From the NCBI GenBank assembly GCA_017848965.1, contig JAFIHA010000066.1, positions 1 to 64,000 of the forward strand: DNA of 64,000 nucleotides, written 5' to 3'. Below are positions 41,797 to 50,504 of the stretch, one piece after another; within the stretch, counting starts at the first letter, position 1, and the number at the start of each line of letters is the position of its first letter. Both the position numbers and the translations under genes were made by a program. The DNA comes from Dechloromonas aromatica (nom. nud.). GTDB taxonomy: Bacteria > Pseudomonadota > Gammaproteobacteria > Burkholderiales > Rhodocyclaceae. The notes below the pieces were generated by a model. The model was not told the origin of the DNA, ran no database searches, and worked only from the letters and a program-made list of their open reading frames with translations.

Positions 41797-42645
41797 CTAC
41801 AAGGCGACCAGGGTCTGGCGGCCGTACCACTCGTCGCCGGCGCCGAGTTCCTGAACGACGTCGGCAGCGGCGGCTTCGATGCAGAGCATGTGGCGCCAGT
41901 CATCGTCCGGCATGTCGGCCAGTGCGGCGCACTTTTCCACCCAGGGGTTCCACACCACGGTGTCCGGAAAACCCTGCTGCTGGATGCCCAGGCTGAGGTT
42001 GCCGGCGCGCAGCATCTGCGGGCGGCGGACGTGGCGATAGACGCGGTCGGTCTCGCCTTCGATCAGCAATTCGGTACCGCTGTCGCGAACCACCTTGTTG
42101 CCGTCGGTGGCATCCCGGTAGTCGTGGCCGTACAGGCCTTCGACAGCGACATCCTCGACCTGGACGACGCGCAGGTAGGTATGCAGCGCGGCGGTGAATT
42201 CAAAGGGCAACTCACCGGTGTTGGCCACGCAGAGTTCGAGGTCGATGCGGTCGGCTTCGATCATCAGCGTCAGCTCGAGGCGAAAGCGATGCGGCCAGAG
42301 GGCGTGCGTTTCTGCGTCGTCACCGATCTCCAAGGTGACCAGTGCGTAATCGTCGCCGCTGCGCCGGGCGCTGACTTCCCATTCCCGGGTACGCACGAAG
42401 CCATGCTTGGGCAAGTCGCCGCGCTCGGCGAACTGCGGGAAGCAGACCGGGACGCCACCGCGGATCGCCACGCTGCCGTCGTACACCGCCCGCTCGGATA
42501 GATAAAGCCGTTCGCGCCCGTCGGGCGTGGTCCATGACAGGACCTGGCCGCCAAGACGGCTGACCACCGCGCTGCTGCCCTGCGGCCCGTGCACGCGCAG
42601 GGCCGGGATGCCGTGGAATTGGATGTCTTCAATGCAAGGTTTCAT
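41797..42645 (-). CDS. D-hexose-6-phosphate mutarotase (YeaD-like aldose 1-epimerase)
   Basis: A 282-residue cytoplasmic galactose-mutarotase-fold enzyme, close to E. coli YeaD (294), which interconverts anomers of glucose-6-phosphate and related sugars. Features are the Gly-rich start SRLGGQVLSWTT, the substrate-binding block GGVPVCFPQFAERGDLPKHG, the catalytic His/Glu region FEFTAALHTYLRV, and VVWNPWVEKCAALADMPDDD. The ATG at 42645 lies inside the end of the upstream DUF3301 gene (17-bp overlap), so the two are probably co-transcribed; a longer start at 42681 is possible. Confidence 0.9.
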   Translation of the reverse strand: MKPCIEDIQFHGIPALRVHGPQGSSAVVSRLGGQVLSWTTPDGRERLYLSERAVYDGSVAIRGGVPVCFPQFAERGDLPKHGFVRTREWEVSARRSGDDYALVTLEIGDDAETHALWPHRFRLELTLMIEADRIDLELCVANTGELPFEFTAALHTYLRVVQVEDVAVEGLYGHDYRDATDGNKVVRDSGTELLIEGETDRVYRHVRRPQMLRAGNLSLGIQQQGFPDTVVWNPWVEKCAALADMPDDDWRHMLCIEAAAADVVQELGAGDEWYGRQTLVAL

Positions 42646-42970
42646 GCGTTTTCGGGATGACGTAGAGTTGGGGGCGGACATGCAGCAGGATGATCTCGTG
42701 ACCGAGCAGGCTGACGCTGCCGCGCCGGCGGTTGTCGCCGGTATCGCTGTATTCGAAAAGGTAGGAACGGCGCAGGCGCAAGTGCCCGGCGTCGTCGCGG
42801 CCGAAGCCTTCGAGACGGCCGGCGACGCTTTCGTCGAGGAACTGCAGGCCTTCGTCGCGGCAGGCGGCCTGCGCCGCGCGCACGCCGATCTCGCGCGCCT
42901 TCAGCGAATCGAGCCAGAACCAGATGAGGGCGCCGACGGCAAGGATGAAAATGCTTTCGTAGATGGGCAT
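42629..42970 (-). CDS. DUF3301 membrane-anchored protein
   Basis: A 113-residue protein with one N-terminal membrane helix (YESIFILAVGALIWFWLDSL) and a soluble domain with the DUF3301 pattern: KAREIGVRAAQAACRDEGLQ, LDESVAGRL, then LRRSYLFEYSDTGDNRRRG. The family is widespread in gamma- and betaproteobacteria and has no known function. The ATG at 42970 lies about 2 nt from the predicted transcript start, so the mRNA may be leaderless. It is divergent from rlmJ. Confidence 0.85.
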   Translation of the reverse strand: MPIYESIFILAVGALIWFWLDSLKAREIGVRAAQAACRDEGLQFLDESVAGRLEGFGRDDAGHLRLRRSYLFEYSDTGDNRRRGSVSLLGHEIILLHVRPQLYVIPKTHETLH

Positions 42971-42978
42971 GGGCACGA

Positions 42979-42986
42979 AGTATACT
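42979..42986. promoter_or_regulatory. Shared palindromic -10 of divergent rlmJ and DUF3301 gene
   Basis: The palindrome AGTATACT reads as -10 TATACT on both strands. Starts 7 nt beyond it would fall at about 42993 on the plus strand, next to the rlmJ ATG (42994), and about 42972 on the minus strand, next to the DUF3301 ATG (42970). Neither gene has a visible Shine-Dalgarno sequence in the 23-bp gap. Confidence 0.45.
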
Positions 42987-42993
42987 GCCTGCC

Positions 42994-43839
42994 ATGCTCA
43001 GTTACCGCCACGCCTATCACGCCGGCAACCACGCCGACGTGCTCAAACACCTGATCCTGCTGCAGATCGCCCAGTACATGGGCGACAAGCCGGCCCCCTT
43101 CTGGATCATCGACACCCACGCCGGCGCCGGCCGCTACGCGCTCGAATCGGCCCATGCCAGCAAGCTCGGCGAATGGCGCGACGGCATCGGCCGCCTCTGG
43201 GATGCGCCGGGACTGCCACCGGCCGCCGCCGATTACCTCGATTTCGTCCGCATGCTCAACCCGGACGGCCAGTTGCGACACTATCCCGGCTCACCCTGGC
43301 TGGCCCGCCAGATGCTGCGCGAGGCCGACCGCCTGCGCCTGTACGAGATGCACAGCAGCGACGTGCCGCTGCTCGAGGCCTGTTTCAAAGGCGTCGGCCG
43401 CCAGGTCAACATCACCGCCGGCGACGGTTTCGCCGGCCTCAAGGCCCTGCTGCCGCCGCCGCCGCGCCGCGCCCTCGTCCTGATCGACCCCTCCTACGAG
43501 ACCAAGGCCGATTACAGCAACGTGATCAAGGCGCTACAGGAGGCCATGAAACGTTTCCCGACCGGCACCTACGCGCTGTGGTATCCAATGCTGCTCAAGC
43601 CCGAATCGCGCCAGTTGCCGGACCGCCTGAAACGGCTCGGCGCCGCCAACTGGCTGAACGCGACGCTCGAAGTCAAGGCGCCGCCGCGCGACGGCTTCGG
43701 CATGTACGGCAGCGGCATGTTCATCATCAACCCGCCGTGGACGCTGGAAAAGACCCTGCACGAGACCCTGCCCACCCTGGCTTCGCTGCTTGCCCAGGGC
43801 GACGGCGCCCGGCACACACTGGAAAGCCAGTCGGTTTAG
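42994..43839 (+). CDS. rlmJ: 23S rRNA (adenine2030-N6)-methyltransferase RlmJ
   Basis: A 281-residue SAM-dependent enzyme that methylates A2030 of 23S rRNA. It starts MLSYRHAYHAGNHADVLKH, a hallmark of RlmJ. The SAM motif is WIIDTHAGAGRYAL, and the catalytic N6-adenine motif is LIDPSYE (DPSY, a variant of DPPY). E. coli RlmJ has 280 residues. There is no ribosome site before the ATG, in keeping with a leaderless mRNA from the adjacent -10. Confidence 0.95.
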   Translation: MLSYRHAYHAGNHADVLKHLILLQIAQYMGDKPAPFWIIDTHAGAGRYALESAHASKLGEWRDGIGRLWDAPGLPPAAADYLDFVRMLNPDGQLRHYPGSPWLARQMLREADRLRLYEMHSSDVPLLEACFKGVGRQVNITAGDGFAGLKALLPPPPRRALVLIDPSYETKADYSNVIKALQEAMKRFPTGTYALWYPMLLKPESRQLPDRLKRLGAANWLNATLEVKAPPRDGFGMYGSGMFIINPPWTLEKTLHETLPTLASLLAQGDGARHTLESQSV

Positions 43840-43878
43840 CGAACGACCGAAACAGCATAGATCGTTTGCTTGCACATC

Positions 43879-43894
43879 TATTACTTAAGTAATA
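43879..43894. promoter_or_regulatory. 16-bp palindrome upstream of the binding-protein/kinase operon
   Basis: TATTACTTAAGTAATA is a perfect, entirely AT-rich (88 percent) palindrome 41 bp upstream of the GTG start at 43935. Its length and symmetry suggest a dimeric regulator site overlapping the promoter. The binding protein is unknown. Confidence 0.55.
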
Positions 43895-43934
43895 AAGTCA
43901 GCCGCGTTTCTAATCAGCGCTCAGGGGTGAGGTC

Positions 43935-44693
43935 GTGGCGGGACGGATTGTGCGGATGGCAGCAACGCTGCTGGCGATGGCTGCCAGTGCCGGCGCCCCG
44001 GCCGAGGAAGTGCTGCAGGTGGCAATCACCGATACCGCGCCACCCTTCGCCTATCGTGACGACAAGGGTGCCCTGAAGGGGTTCAACGTCGATCTGGTGT
44101 ACGCGCTGTGCCAGCGCCTGCAGCGTCAGTGCAAGATCGAGGTGCTGCGCTTCCCGGAAGTGATTCCCGCCGTCGGCGGCGGCCGCTACGACCTCGGCGT
44201 CGCCAACACCTTGCGCACGCCGGAACGCGAAAAACTGGTCCGTTTCAGCCGCGTCATCTGGCGCTCGACGTCGAGCCTGATCGGCCACCGCGAACTCGGC
44301 GGCTCGCCGCCGAGCGCGCTGCTGAAGCGGGAAACCACCTGCGCTATCGCCGGCACCCGCCAGTTCACCTGGCTCGGTGAGAATACCCAGACGCCGCCGC
44401 TGGCCGCCAGCGGCAACCAGGAACTGCTCAAGCTGCTCGGCCAGAACCAGTGCGCGCTCGCCCTGATGCCGACGCAGCAGGCACTGGTTTTCCTGCAGGG
44501 CAAGGAAGGCCAGGCCTTCGCCTACATCGGCGCCCCACTCGCCGAAAGCGGCCTCGGCGGCGATGTCCATATGGTCCTGCGCCCCGGCAACGACAGCCTC
44601 AAGGCCGAGGTCGACAACGCGCTCGACGCCCTGATCCGCGATGGCACCCACGATCGCCTGTCGCGGCGACATTTTCCCTACAGCATCCTGTAA
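43935..44693 (+). CDS. Periplasmic solute-binding protein (SBP_bac_3 type)
   Basis: A 252-residue exported protein. A signal peptide (MAARs region, MAATLLAMAASAGAPAEE) leads into a bacterial solute-binding family 3 domain: LQVAITDTAPPFAYRDDKG, LKGFNVDLVYALCQRL, the middle YDLGVANTLRTPEREKLVRF, and C-terminal LKAEVDNALDALIRDGTHDR. These domains bind amino acids and similar ligands. The start is a GTG with GAGG upstream. There are no ABC permease or ATPase genes; instead a membrane hybrid kinase starts 6 bp downstream. It may sense rather than import its ligand, like the Venus-flytrap domains of BvgS. Confidence 0.85.
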   Translation: MAGRIVRMAATLLAMAASAGAPAEEVLQVAITDTAPPFAYRDDKGALKGFNVDLVYALCQRLQRQCKIEVLRFPEVIPAVGGGRYDLGVANTLRTPEREKLVRFSRVIWRSTSSLIGHRELGGSPPSALLKRETTCAIAGTRQFTWLGENTQTPPLAASGNQELLKLLGQNQCALALMPTQQALVFLQGKEGQAFAYIGAPLAESGLGGDVHMVLRPGNDSLKAEVDNALDALIRDGTHDRLSRRHFPYSIL

Positions 44694-44699
44694 GCGCCC

Positions 44700-47057
44700 A
44701 TGCCCGAACGCCAGCCACCCAGCCTGCGCCGCATCTCGGCGCTCGTCCTGGGGCTGCTGATCCTGATCCTGTGCGCCGCCGGCATCCTGCTGGCGCGGCA
44801 AATGCTGGAATTGCAACGCCTGGCGGTGGAGCATCGTCGGCAAGCCGCCATCGGACTGAGCGAAAAGGTGCGCCTGGTCAGCAACATCGAGCGCCTGATC
44901 CTGCTCGGCGACCAGTTGAGCGGCAGCCCGGAGGCGGAAAGCTGGCAGGCCGCCGGCCGTGCCTTCCAGGCGCTCAGCCGGCATCCATCGCTGCAAGGCC
45001 TGGTCGCTGACGATCCGGCGGTCGCCGACAGTTTCCAGGTCGCCGAACGCCTGCTCGCCCTGCGCGAAAGCGGCGCCACGGCGACGGATGTCGAGGCCGC
45101 CTGGGAAAACCGCCGGGCAACGCTGACCCGCGCCGCCGAGGAAACCTCGGGCAGCATGATCGCCTACAGCAGCAGCCTCGCCGAGACCGCCGCCCAGTCG
45201 GCGCGGCAGATGCTGTGGCAGGCGCTGGCCTTCTGCGCGCTGCTCTCGTTTGCCCTGATCGCCCTGCTGCGTCTGCTCAAGCTGCAGTTGATCGACCCCT
45301 TGCTGGCAGTCTCCGGGCAGCTCGCGGCGATGCGCCCGAACGGCCAGCCGGCCGCTCCCTTGCCGGTGGCGCGCAACCTCGAGGTGGCCGAAGTCTTCGC
45401 CGCGCTGCGGGCGCTCCAGGATACCCAGCAGGCGCTCAGCGACAGCGAGGAGCGCCAGCGACTGGCGCTGGCCGGCGCCAACCAGGGCCTCTACGACCTT
45501 GACATGCGCAGCGGCCGAGTCCGGGTCAGCCCCGAATATGCGGAAATGCTCGGCTATCCGCCCAAGACCTTTGCCGACCTCGATTTCACCGGCTGGGCGG
45601 CGCTTCTCCATCCGGACGACCGGGAACCGACACTGCAGGCCTACCAGGATTACGTGGCTGGCCGGACTCCCCGGTACCGGGTCGAATTCCGCATGCGGAC
45701 CAAGGACGGCCAGTGGAAATGGCTGCTCTCGCAAGCCAGCATCCAGTCGCGCCAGGCTGACGGCACGCCGCTGCGCATGCTCGGCACGCACACCGACATC
45801 TCCGCCCAGAAAGCCGCCGAAGCCCGCATCCGCGAACTGAACGCGGAGCTCGAGGCGCGCGTCAGCGAACGTACCGCCGAACTCGACCAGGCAAGGCGCG
45901 TCGCCGAGTGCGCGACGCTGGCCAAGAGCGCCTTCCTGGCCAACATGAGCCACGAAATCCGCACCCCGCTCAACGCCATCTCCGGGATGGCCCACCTGAT
46001 CCGCCGCGCCGGACTACCCGATGAGCAACTGGCCCGTCTCGACAAGCTGGAAGCGGCCAGCCGTCACCTCCTGGAAATCATCAACGACGTGCTCGACCTG
46101 TCGAAGATCGAAGCCGGCAAGCTGCAACTGGAAAGCAGCGCATTCGCCCTGCCCGGCCTGTTCGAGAACATCTGCTCGATGCTGCAGGAACGCGCCGAAG
46201 CCAAGGGCATCGAACTGCGCCGCGAATACCCGGCCGACCTGCGCTGGCTGCGCGGCGACAGCACGCGTCTGCAACAGGCGCTGCTCAACTACGCAGGCAA
46301 CGCGCTCAAATTCACCGAGCACGGCAGCGTCCTGCTGCGCGCCCGGGTCGTCGACGCCCAGGCGGCGACGGTGCTGGTCCGTTTCGAAGTCAGCGACACC
46401 GGCATCGGCATTGCGCCGGAAGCGATCGACCGCCTGTTCAATGCCTTCGAACAGGCCGACCATTCGACTTCGCGCAAGTACGGCGGTACCGGGCTGGGGC
46501 TGGCGATCACCCGCAAGATCGCCGAGGCGATGGGCGGCGAAGCCGGCGCCGACAGCCTGCCGGGCCAGGGCAGCAGCTTCTGGTTCACCGCCTGGCTGGA
46601 ACGCGGCGAAGCGCTGTCCCCGACCACGAGCGACAGCATCGAGCAGAGCGAGGCCGGCCTCGCGGCACGGCACGGCAAGCGCCACCTGCTGCTGGTCGAG
46701 GACGAACCGGTCAACCGCGAGATCGCCCAGATGCTGCTGCTCGACGCCGGGCTCACCGCCGACCTCGCCGAGGATGGCCTGCAGGCGGTGGCGATGGCGA
46801 GCACCGGCCATTACGACCTGATCCTGATGGACCTGCAGATGCCGAATCTCGACGGCCTCGAAGCCACCCGGCGTATCCGCCGCCTGCCCGGCTACGCTGC
46901 CGTACCGATCGTCGCCATGACTGCCAACGCCTTCGTCGAGGACCGCGAGCGCTGCCGCGCCTGCGGCATGAACGCCTTCATCGCCAAGCCGATCGTCCCC
47001 GACAGCTTCTACGAACAGTTGCTGCAGAGCCTGGACGCCGCCTACCCCGGCGACTGA
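44700..47057 (+). CDS. Membrane-bound PAS hybrid sensor histidine kinase
   Basis: A 785-residue kinase. Membrane helices at about 11-32 and 178-198 enclose a helical periplasmic domain of about 145 residues, followed by a linker, a PAS/PAC domain (about 255-380, [20 protein letters not shown]), coiled coil, HisKA with His near 417 ([14 protein letters not shown]), HATPase ([27 protein letters not shown]) and a receiver with Asp near 707 ([13 protein letters not shown]). The upstream solute-binding protein gene is 6 bp away, so the two form one operon and probably one sensor. No response regulator gene is adjacent. The C-terminal half closely resembles the kinase at 30892. Confidence 0.93.
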   Translation: MPERQPPSLRRISALVLGLLILILCAAGILLARQMLELQRLAVEHRRQAAIGLSEKVRLVSNIERLILLGDQLSGSPEAESWQAAGRAFQALSRHPSLQGLVADDPAVADSFQVAERLLALRESGATATDVEAAWENRRATLTRAAEETSGSMIAYSSSLAETAAQSARQMLWQALAFCALLSFALIALLRLLKLQLIDPLLAVSGQLAAMRPNGQPAAPLPVARNLEVAEVFAALRALQDTQQALSDSEERQRLALAGANQGLYDLDMRSGRVRVSPEYAEMLGYPPKTFADLDFTGWAALLHPDDREPTLQAYQDYVAGRTPRYRVEFRMRTKDGQWKWLLSQASIQSRQADGTPLRMLGTHTDISAQKAAEARIRELNAELEARVSERTAELDQARRVAECATLAKSAFLANMSHEIRTPLNAISGMAHLIRRAGLPDEQLARLDKLEAASRHLLEIINDVLDLSKIEAGKLQLESSAFALPGLFENICSMLQERAEAKGIELRREYPADLRWLRGDSTRLQQALLNYAGNALKFTEHGSVLLRARVVDAQAATVLVRFEVSDTGIGIAPEAIDRLFNAFEQADHSTSRKYGGTGLGLAITRKIAEAMGGEAGADSLPGQGSSFWFTAWLERGEALSPTTSDSIEQSEAGLAARHGKRHLLLVEDEPVNREIAQMLLLDAGLTADLAEDGLQAVAMASTGHYDLILMDLQMPNLDGLEATRRIRRLPGYAAVPIVAMTANAFVEDRERCRACGMNAFIAKPIVPDSFYEQLLQSLDAAYPGD

Positions 47058-47060
47058 GCT

Positions 47061-48239
47061 TCAGGCGCGGCGCTCGCCGAGTTGCGCCTTGAGCTGGCGC
47101 GCCGCCAGCGCGTAACCGCCGTCGCTGCCGTCGACGAAATGCAGGTGCTTGCCGGCGTGCGACTCGACCAGGCAGGTGATCAGCGCCTCACGCGAGCGGT
47201 GCATGCCCCAGGCCAGGTTTCCAACCGCCCGCTCGGCGTCGAGCCAGGCGGCGAGTTCGGCGATCTGCGCCTCGCCGGCGTCGAGCAGCATGCGCAGGGC
47301 GCCGTCGAACTTGCGGAAATCGCTGTGCCGGACGAGATCGTCGCGGTAGCGGCTCCAGGCGACCGACGCCGTGTCGAGGTCGTGGCGGAACAGCCACCAG
47401 CCCGCCACATTCTGCAGCAGCAGGCGGCAGGCATAGGCGAGACTGGCAAGAAAACCGCGCCCGGCGCTGCGCACCCTGGTCTCGCCGGCGAGATGTAGCG
47501 GCGAGAAGGACAACTGCAGCGCCCCGGCATGCAGCGGATGATGACTGCCAGGATCGCCGAAAATCTCGCCGATCCGCGCCAGCACCCGGGCGTAGGTCGC
47601 CTGGTTGAGCGCCGGATCGAGCGCCGTGGCGACGACGATCAGCGCCAGCTTGACGTCGCGGAAGCTCGGCACGTTCTGCCAGCGGCACTCGAAACCCTCG
47701 AAGCTGGCGCTGGCCGGCCCCTCGCCCAGGCGGACGTGCTGCACGCCGGGATCGCCGCGCTTGATCCGGCGCTCGGCCTCCTCCCAGCCACGCCCGGAAA
47801 AGAAGGGCTGGTTGATCTGTTCCGACAACGCCAGCTTGCCCACCCGCACCCAGTGCCCGGCTGCGCGCAGTTCGCCGACGCGGATCAGGCCGGCGCGCAA
47901 GTGCAGGCCGAAACTGTCGGCCGCCAGTTGCTGTGCACCGCGCAAGGCGATCACAGCCGGCGCGCAGAGACGTTCGGGAATGGCGAAGGTGGCGCCATCG
48001 CCACCGAACAGGAAAGGCAGTTCGATGCTGCGGTCGAGGTTGGCGATCGCCGCGATGCAGGCGACGCCGACGGTATTGACCTTCTTGTAGGCGCCGTCGG
48101 CGATCGCCCGGGTCGAATCGACGATGTCGGCGATCACCACCCACCAGTCGTCGGGCAGATCGACGTGATGGCGCGTATCGATCGCCGCCGCGAACGACGG
48201 CAGGGTCGGCAGGTCGCGGTAGAAGCCGGAATCGGCCAT
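47061..48239 (-). CDS. DUF3095 protein with nucleotide-cyclase-like motifs
   Basis: A 392-residue soluble protein of the DUF3095 family. The N-terminal part has WWVVIADIVDSTRAIADG and LPFLFGGDGATFAIP. The first contains the Asp-Ile-Val pattern that binds metal in class III adenylyl cyclases, and the second the Gly-Gly-Asp-Gly hairpin, so a cyclase/GGDEF-like fold is likely. The rest (about 150-390) has no domain I can name. No reaction is known for the family. It is convergent with the kinase gene and lies 4 bp after the MazG-like gene on the same strand. Confidence 0.8.
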   Translation of the reverse strand: MADSGFYRDLPTLPSFAAAIDTRHHVDLPDDWWVVIADIVDSTRAIADGAYKKVNTVGVACIAAIANLDRSIELPFLFGGDGATFAIPERLCAPAVIALRGAQQLAADSFGLHLRAGLIRVGELRAAGHWVRVGKLALSEQINQPFFSGRGWEEAERRIKRGDPGVQHVRLGEGPASASFEGFECRWQNVPSFRDVKLALIVVATALDPALNQATYARVLARIGEIFGDPGSHHPLHAGALQLSFSPLHLAGETRVRSAGRGFLASLAYACRLLLQNVAGWWLFRHDLDTASVAWSRYRDDLVRHSDFRKFDGALRMLLDAGEAQIAELAAWLDAERAVGNLAWGMHRSREALITCLVESHAGKHLHFVDGSDGGYALAARQLKAQLGERRA

Positions 48240-48243
48240 CGCC

Positions 48244-48600
48244 TCAGCCGAGTTCGGTGTATTTGGCGCGCGAGCCGCGCGCCTTGTCGACCGGGTACTT
48301 GGCGGCGTTCTTCTGCAGCTTGGCGCGAGTCGCCGCCGCCAGGTCGATGCCGCTGCGCTCGGCGATCAGCAGCAGGTAGAGCAGCACGTCGGCGCATTCG
48401 TCGGCCAGCGCCTCGCGCGTCGTCGCCTCGCCCGGCAGCGCCTCGACCTCGGCGTCGCTCTTCCACTGCATCAGTTCGAGCAGTTCGCCGGCTTCCAGGT
48501 TGAGCGAGACGATCAGGTTGCGCAGGGTATGAAACTGCCGCCAGTCGCGCGCATCACGAAATTCGCACACGGCGGCGGTCAAACTGGAAAAGTCGTCCAT
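48244..48600 (-). CDS. MazG-like nucleotide pyrophosphohydrolase
   Basis: A 118-residue all-alpha NTP pyrophosphatase of the MazG/dCTPase (RS21-C6-like) type. Metal-binding acidic motifs are LNLEAGELLELMQW (helix 2) and ADECADVLLYLLLIAE (helix 3), the ExxE and ExxD pattern of the family. These enzymes clear non-canonical or surplus dNTPs. It is translated 4 bp ahead of the DUF3095 gene, so the two are one operon; a nucleotide-hydrolysing enzyme beside a cyclase-like protein is notable. Confidence 0.9.
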   Translation of the reverse strand: MDDFSSLTAAVCEFRDARDWRQFHTLRNLIVSLNLEAGELLELMQWKSDAEVEALPGEATTREALADECADVLLYLLLIAERSGIDLAAATRAKLQKNAAKYPVDKARGSRAKYTELG

Positions 48601-48653
48601 TCGGCGTCCCGTTTAAGCCTGCCAAGCGCGGCATCATGCCACAGCCCAGCCCT

Positions 48654-49088
48654 TCAGCGCTCCATCAGCTCGATACCCTGGCGGCGCAACCACTGACGGT
48701 CGAGTTCCCAGCGCACCCCCTTGATCCCGGGCTGTGCCCGGACCAGCTCGGCGGCTTCGGACTGCACCCGGGCCAGTTCCTTCTCGATGGCGATGAAGGC
48801 CGGATTGTTCGGATCCTTGACATTGATTTCCGGGTGCAGCACGCCGAGTACCCGGAACGCCGGCACCTCGACATTGCGCGGAGTGCTCAGCACCGCCATC
48901 CCCTGCTCGACGCGCAACACCTGGAAACGGTAGGGATAGTTCTGCAGTTCCGGGCTGCCCTGCGTGGACAGGACGTCGTTGAGCTGGCGGGTCTGGCCGT
49001 CTGGCCGGCGGATCGCCCAGTCGAGGGCGACCAGCAGGGCGATGACGATGAGGACCCAGTGTCCGGATTTGAGCTTCGGAAATGGCAT
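48654..49088 (-). CDS. Membrane-anchored hypothetical protein
   Basis: A 144-residue protein with an N-terminal membrane helix (WVLIVIALLVALDWAI) and a periplasmic domain of mixed helix and strand (YRFQVLRVEQGMAVLSTPRN, VLGVLHPEINVKDPNNPAF, ELARVQSEAAELVRAQPGI). I recognise no family. The start at 49088 was chosen because upstream sequence in frame belongs to the divergent carbonic anhydrase gene. It lies 53 bp upstream of the MazG-like gene and may share its transcript. Confidence 0.75.
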   Translation of the reverse strand: MPFPKLKSGHWVLIVIALLVALDWAIRRPDGQTRQLNDVLSTQGSPELQNYPYRFQVLRVEQGMAVLSTPRNVEVPAFRVLGVLHPEINVKDPNNPAFIAIEKELARVQSEAAELVRAQPGIKGVRWELDRQWLRRQGIELMER

Positions 49089-49184
49089 GCTGTCTCTTTG
49101 CTTGGCCGGCCCCGCAGCCCGCTCGGTGGCGAAGCGTAACATGAGAAGATCACTCGGCACACCTGCCCTACACGGAGAAAACCC

Positions 49185-49727
49185 ATGCCCATCTATCAAC
49201 TCGGTACAAAAACCCCGCAACTCGGCGAGCAGAGCTGGATCGCCCCCAACGCCACGGTCATCGGCGACGTCCGCCTCGGCGCCCAGGCCTCGATCTGGTG
49301 GAACGCCACCTTGCGCGGCGACAACGACCCGATCCAGATCGGCGAGCGCAGCAACATCCAGGACGGCTCGGTGCTGCACACCGACGAGGGGGTGCCGATG
49401 CATATCGGCAACGACGTCACCGTCGGTCACCTGGTCATGCTGCACGGTTGCACGGTCGGCGACGGCAGCCTGATCGGCATCGGTTCGATCATCCTCAACC
49501 GGGCGGTGATCGGCAGCTCAAGCATCGTCGGCGCCAATACGCTGATCCCGGAAGGCAAGATTTTCCCGGATGGCGTGCTGATCGTCGGCTCACCGGGAAA
49601 AGTGGTGCGTGAACTGTCCGACGAGGAAATTTCCCGTTTAAAACATTCAGCTAGCCATTATGTCGAGAATGCCAAACGATATTCCCAGATGCTGCAAGCG
49701 TTTCCGGCAACAATTATACAAAAGTAA
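49185..49727 (+). CDS. Gamma-class carbonic anhydrase family protein (YrdA-like)
   Basis: A 180-residue left-handed beta-helix protein with hexapeptide repeats ([28 protein letters not shown]). The three zinc-ligand histidines are in place ([17 protein letters not shown]). Such YrdA/PaaY-like trimers bind Zn or Fe; some have carbonic anhydrase activity, and others act as thioesterases or have no known function. The start [18 protein letters not shown] is typical. It is monocistronic and followed by an AT-rich gap of 102 bp. Confidence 0.9.
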   Translation: MPIYQLGTKTPQLGEQSWIAPNATVIGDVRLGAQASIWWNATLRGDNDPIQIGERSNIQDGSVLHTDEGVPMHIGNDVTVGHLVMLHGCTVGDGSLIGIGSIILNRAVIGSSSIVGANTLIPEGKIFPDGVLIVGSPGKVVRELSDEEISRLKHSASHYVENAKRYSQMLQAFPATIIQK

Positions 49728-49829
49728 TACACCTTTCTTTACAAATCTTCTTATTTATCATGAAAGAATCGTTTCTCGCAGGTCGATCAGAATAATGTTG
49801 CGATTCATGAACATAAATAGGGAGCCAGC

Positions 49830-50504
49830 ATGGACAAGGGGAACACGGGATTTAGCACTTACCTGATTGCAGCAGTCTCGATCGGGGCTCTGTGTGCAGT
49901 TGCATTGATGAGCCTATACGGTGACCTCAGCGCACCGACGCCGCCTTCGCCGGAACAATTCGTGGAAAGTCAGCCGACGGCCGCCTTGCCGGTGCCCGGC
50001 GCGGCCGAAGTGGCGCCGCCAGCGGTAACTGCACCGACGGAAGCAACTGCGCCACTGCCGACGGAAACGCTCAGCGCCGCTCCGGTCGTCGCCGTCGTCA
50101 CCCCGGCCGGCGAAACTGCCGTTGCCGCAGCGCCGCCGGTGGTCGCCGACAATTCAGCGCAAAGCCGCGACGAACTGTTACGCACGCTGGAAGCCTGGCG
50201 CAAGGCTTGGGCCAACCGCGACGTCGAAGCCTATTTCTCGTTCTACGCCGCCGACTACGCTGGTAACGCCGACAGCCCGGCGGCCTGGCAGGCCAGCCGG
50301 CGCCGCATCATCGAGCAGGCCGGCCTGATCGACATCAGCTTCGGCGAAGCGACGATTGCGATGGACGGCAAGGACCGCGCCACCCTGACCTTCCCGATGA
50401 ATTACCGGTCGAAGCGCTTCGAGGACGAAGGCGTCAAGCAGCTGCAACTGGTCCGCGACCAGGGGCAATGGCGGATCGCCCGCGAGCAGTTCACCGCCGA
50501 CTGA
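49830..50504 (+). CDS. Membrane-anchored NTF2-like (Cds6 C-terminal-like) protein
   Basis: A 224-residue protein with one N-terminal membrane helix (YLIAAVSIGALCAVALMSL), an Ala/Pro/Thr-rich linker of about 85 residues, and a C-terminal NTF2/SnoaL-like domain (about 110-224: LRTLEAWRKAWANRDVEAYF, SFYAADYAGN, RFEDEGVKQLQLV, GQWRIAREQFTAD). This domain is common at the end of L,D-transpeptidases and envelope proteins. The catalytic transpeptidase part is absent. GGGAG precedes the ATG. The upstream 49728-49829 is very AT-rich but I see no clear -35/-10 pair. Confidence 0.78.
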   Translation: MDKGNTGFSTYLIAAVSIGALCAVALMSLYGDLSAPTPPSPEQFVESQPTAALPVPGAAEVAPPAVTAPTEATAPLPTETLSAAPVVAVVTPAGETAVAAAPPVVADNSAQSRDELLRTLEAWRKAWANRDVEAYFSFYAADYAGNADSPAAWQASRRRIIEQAGLIDISFGEATIAMDGKDRATLTFPMNYRSKRFEDEGVKQLQLVRDQGQWRIAREQFTAD

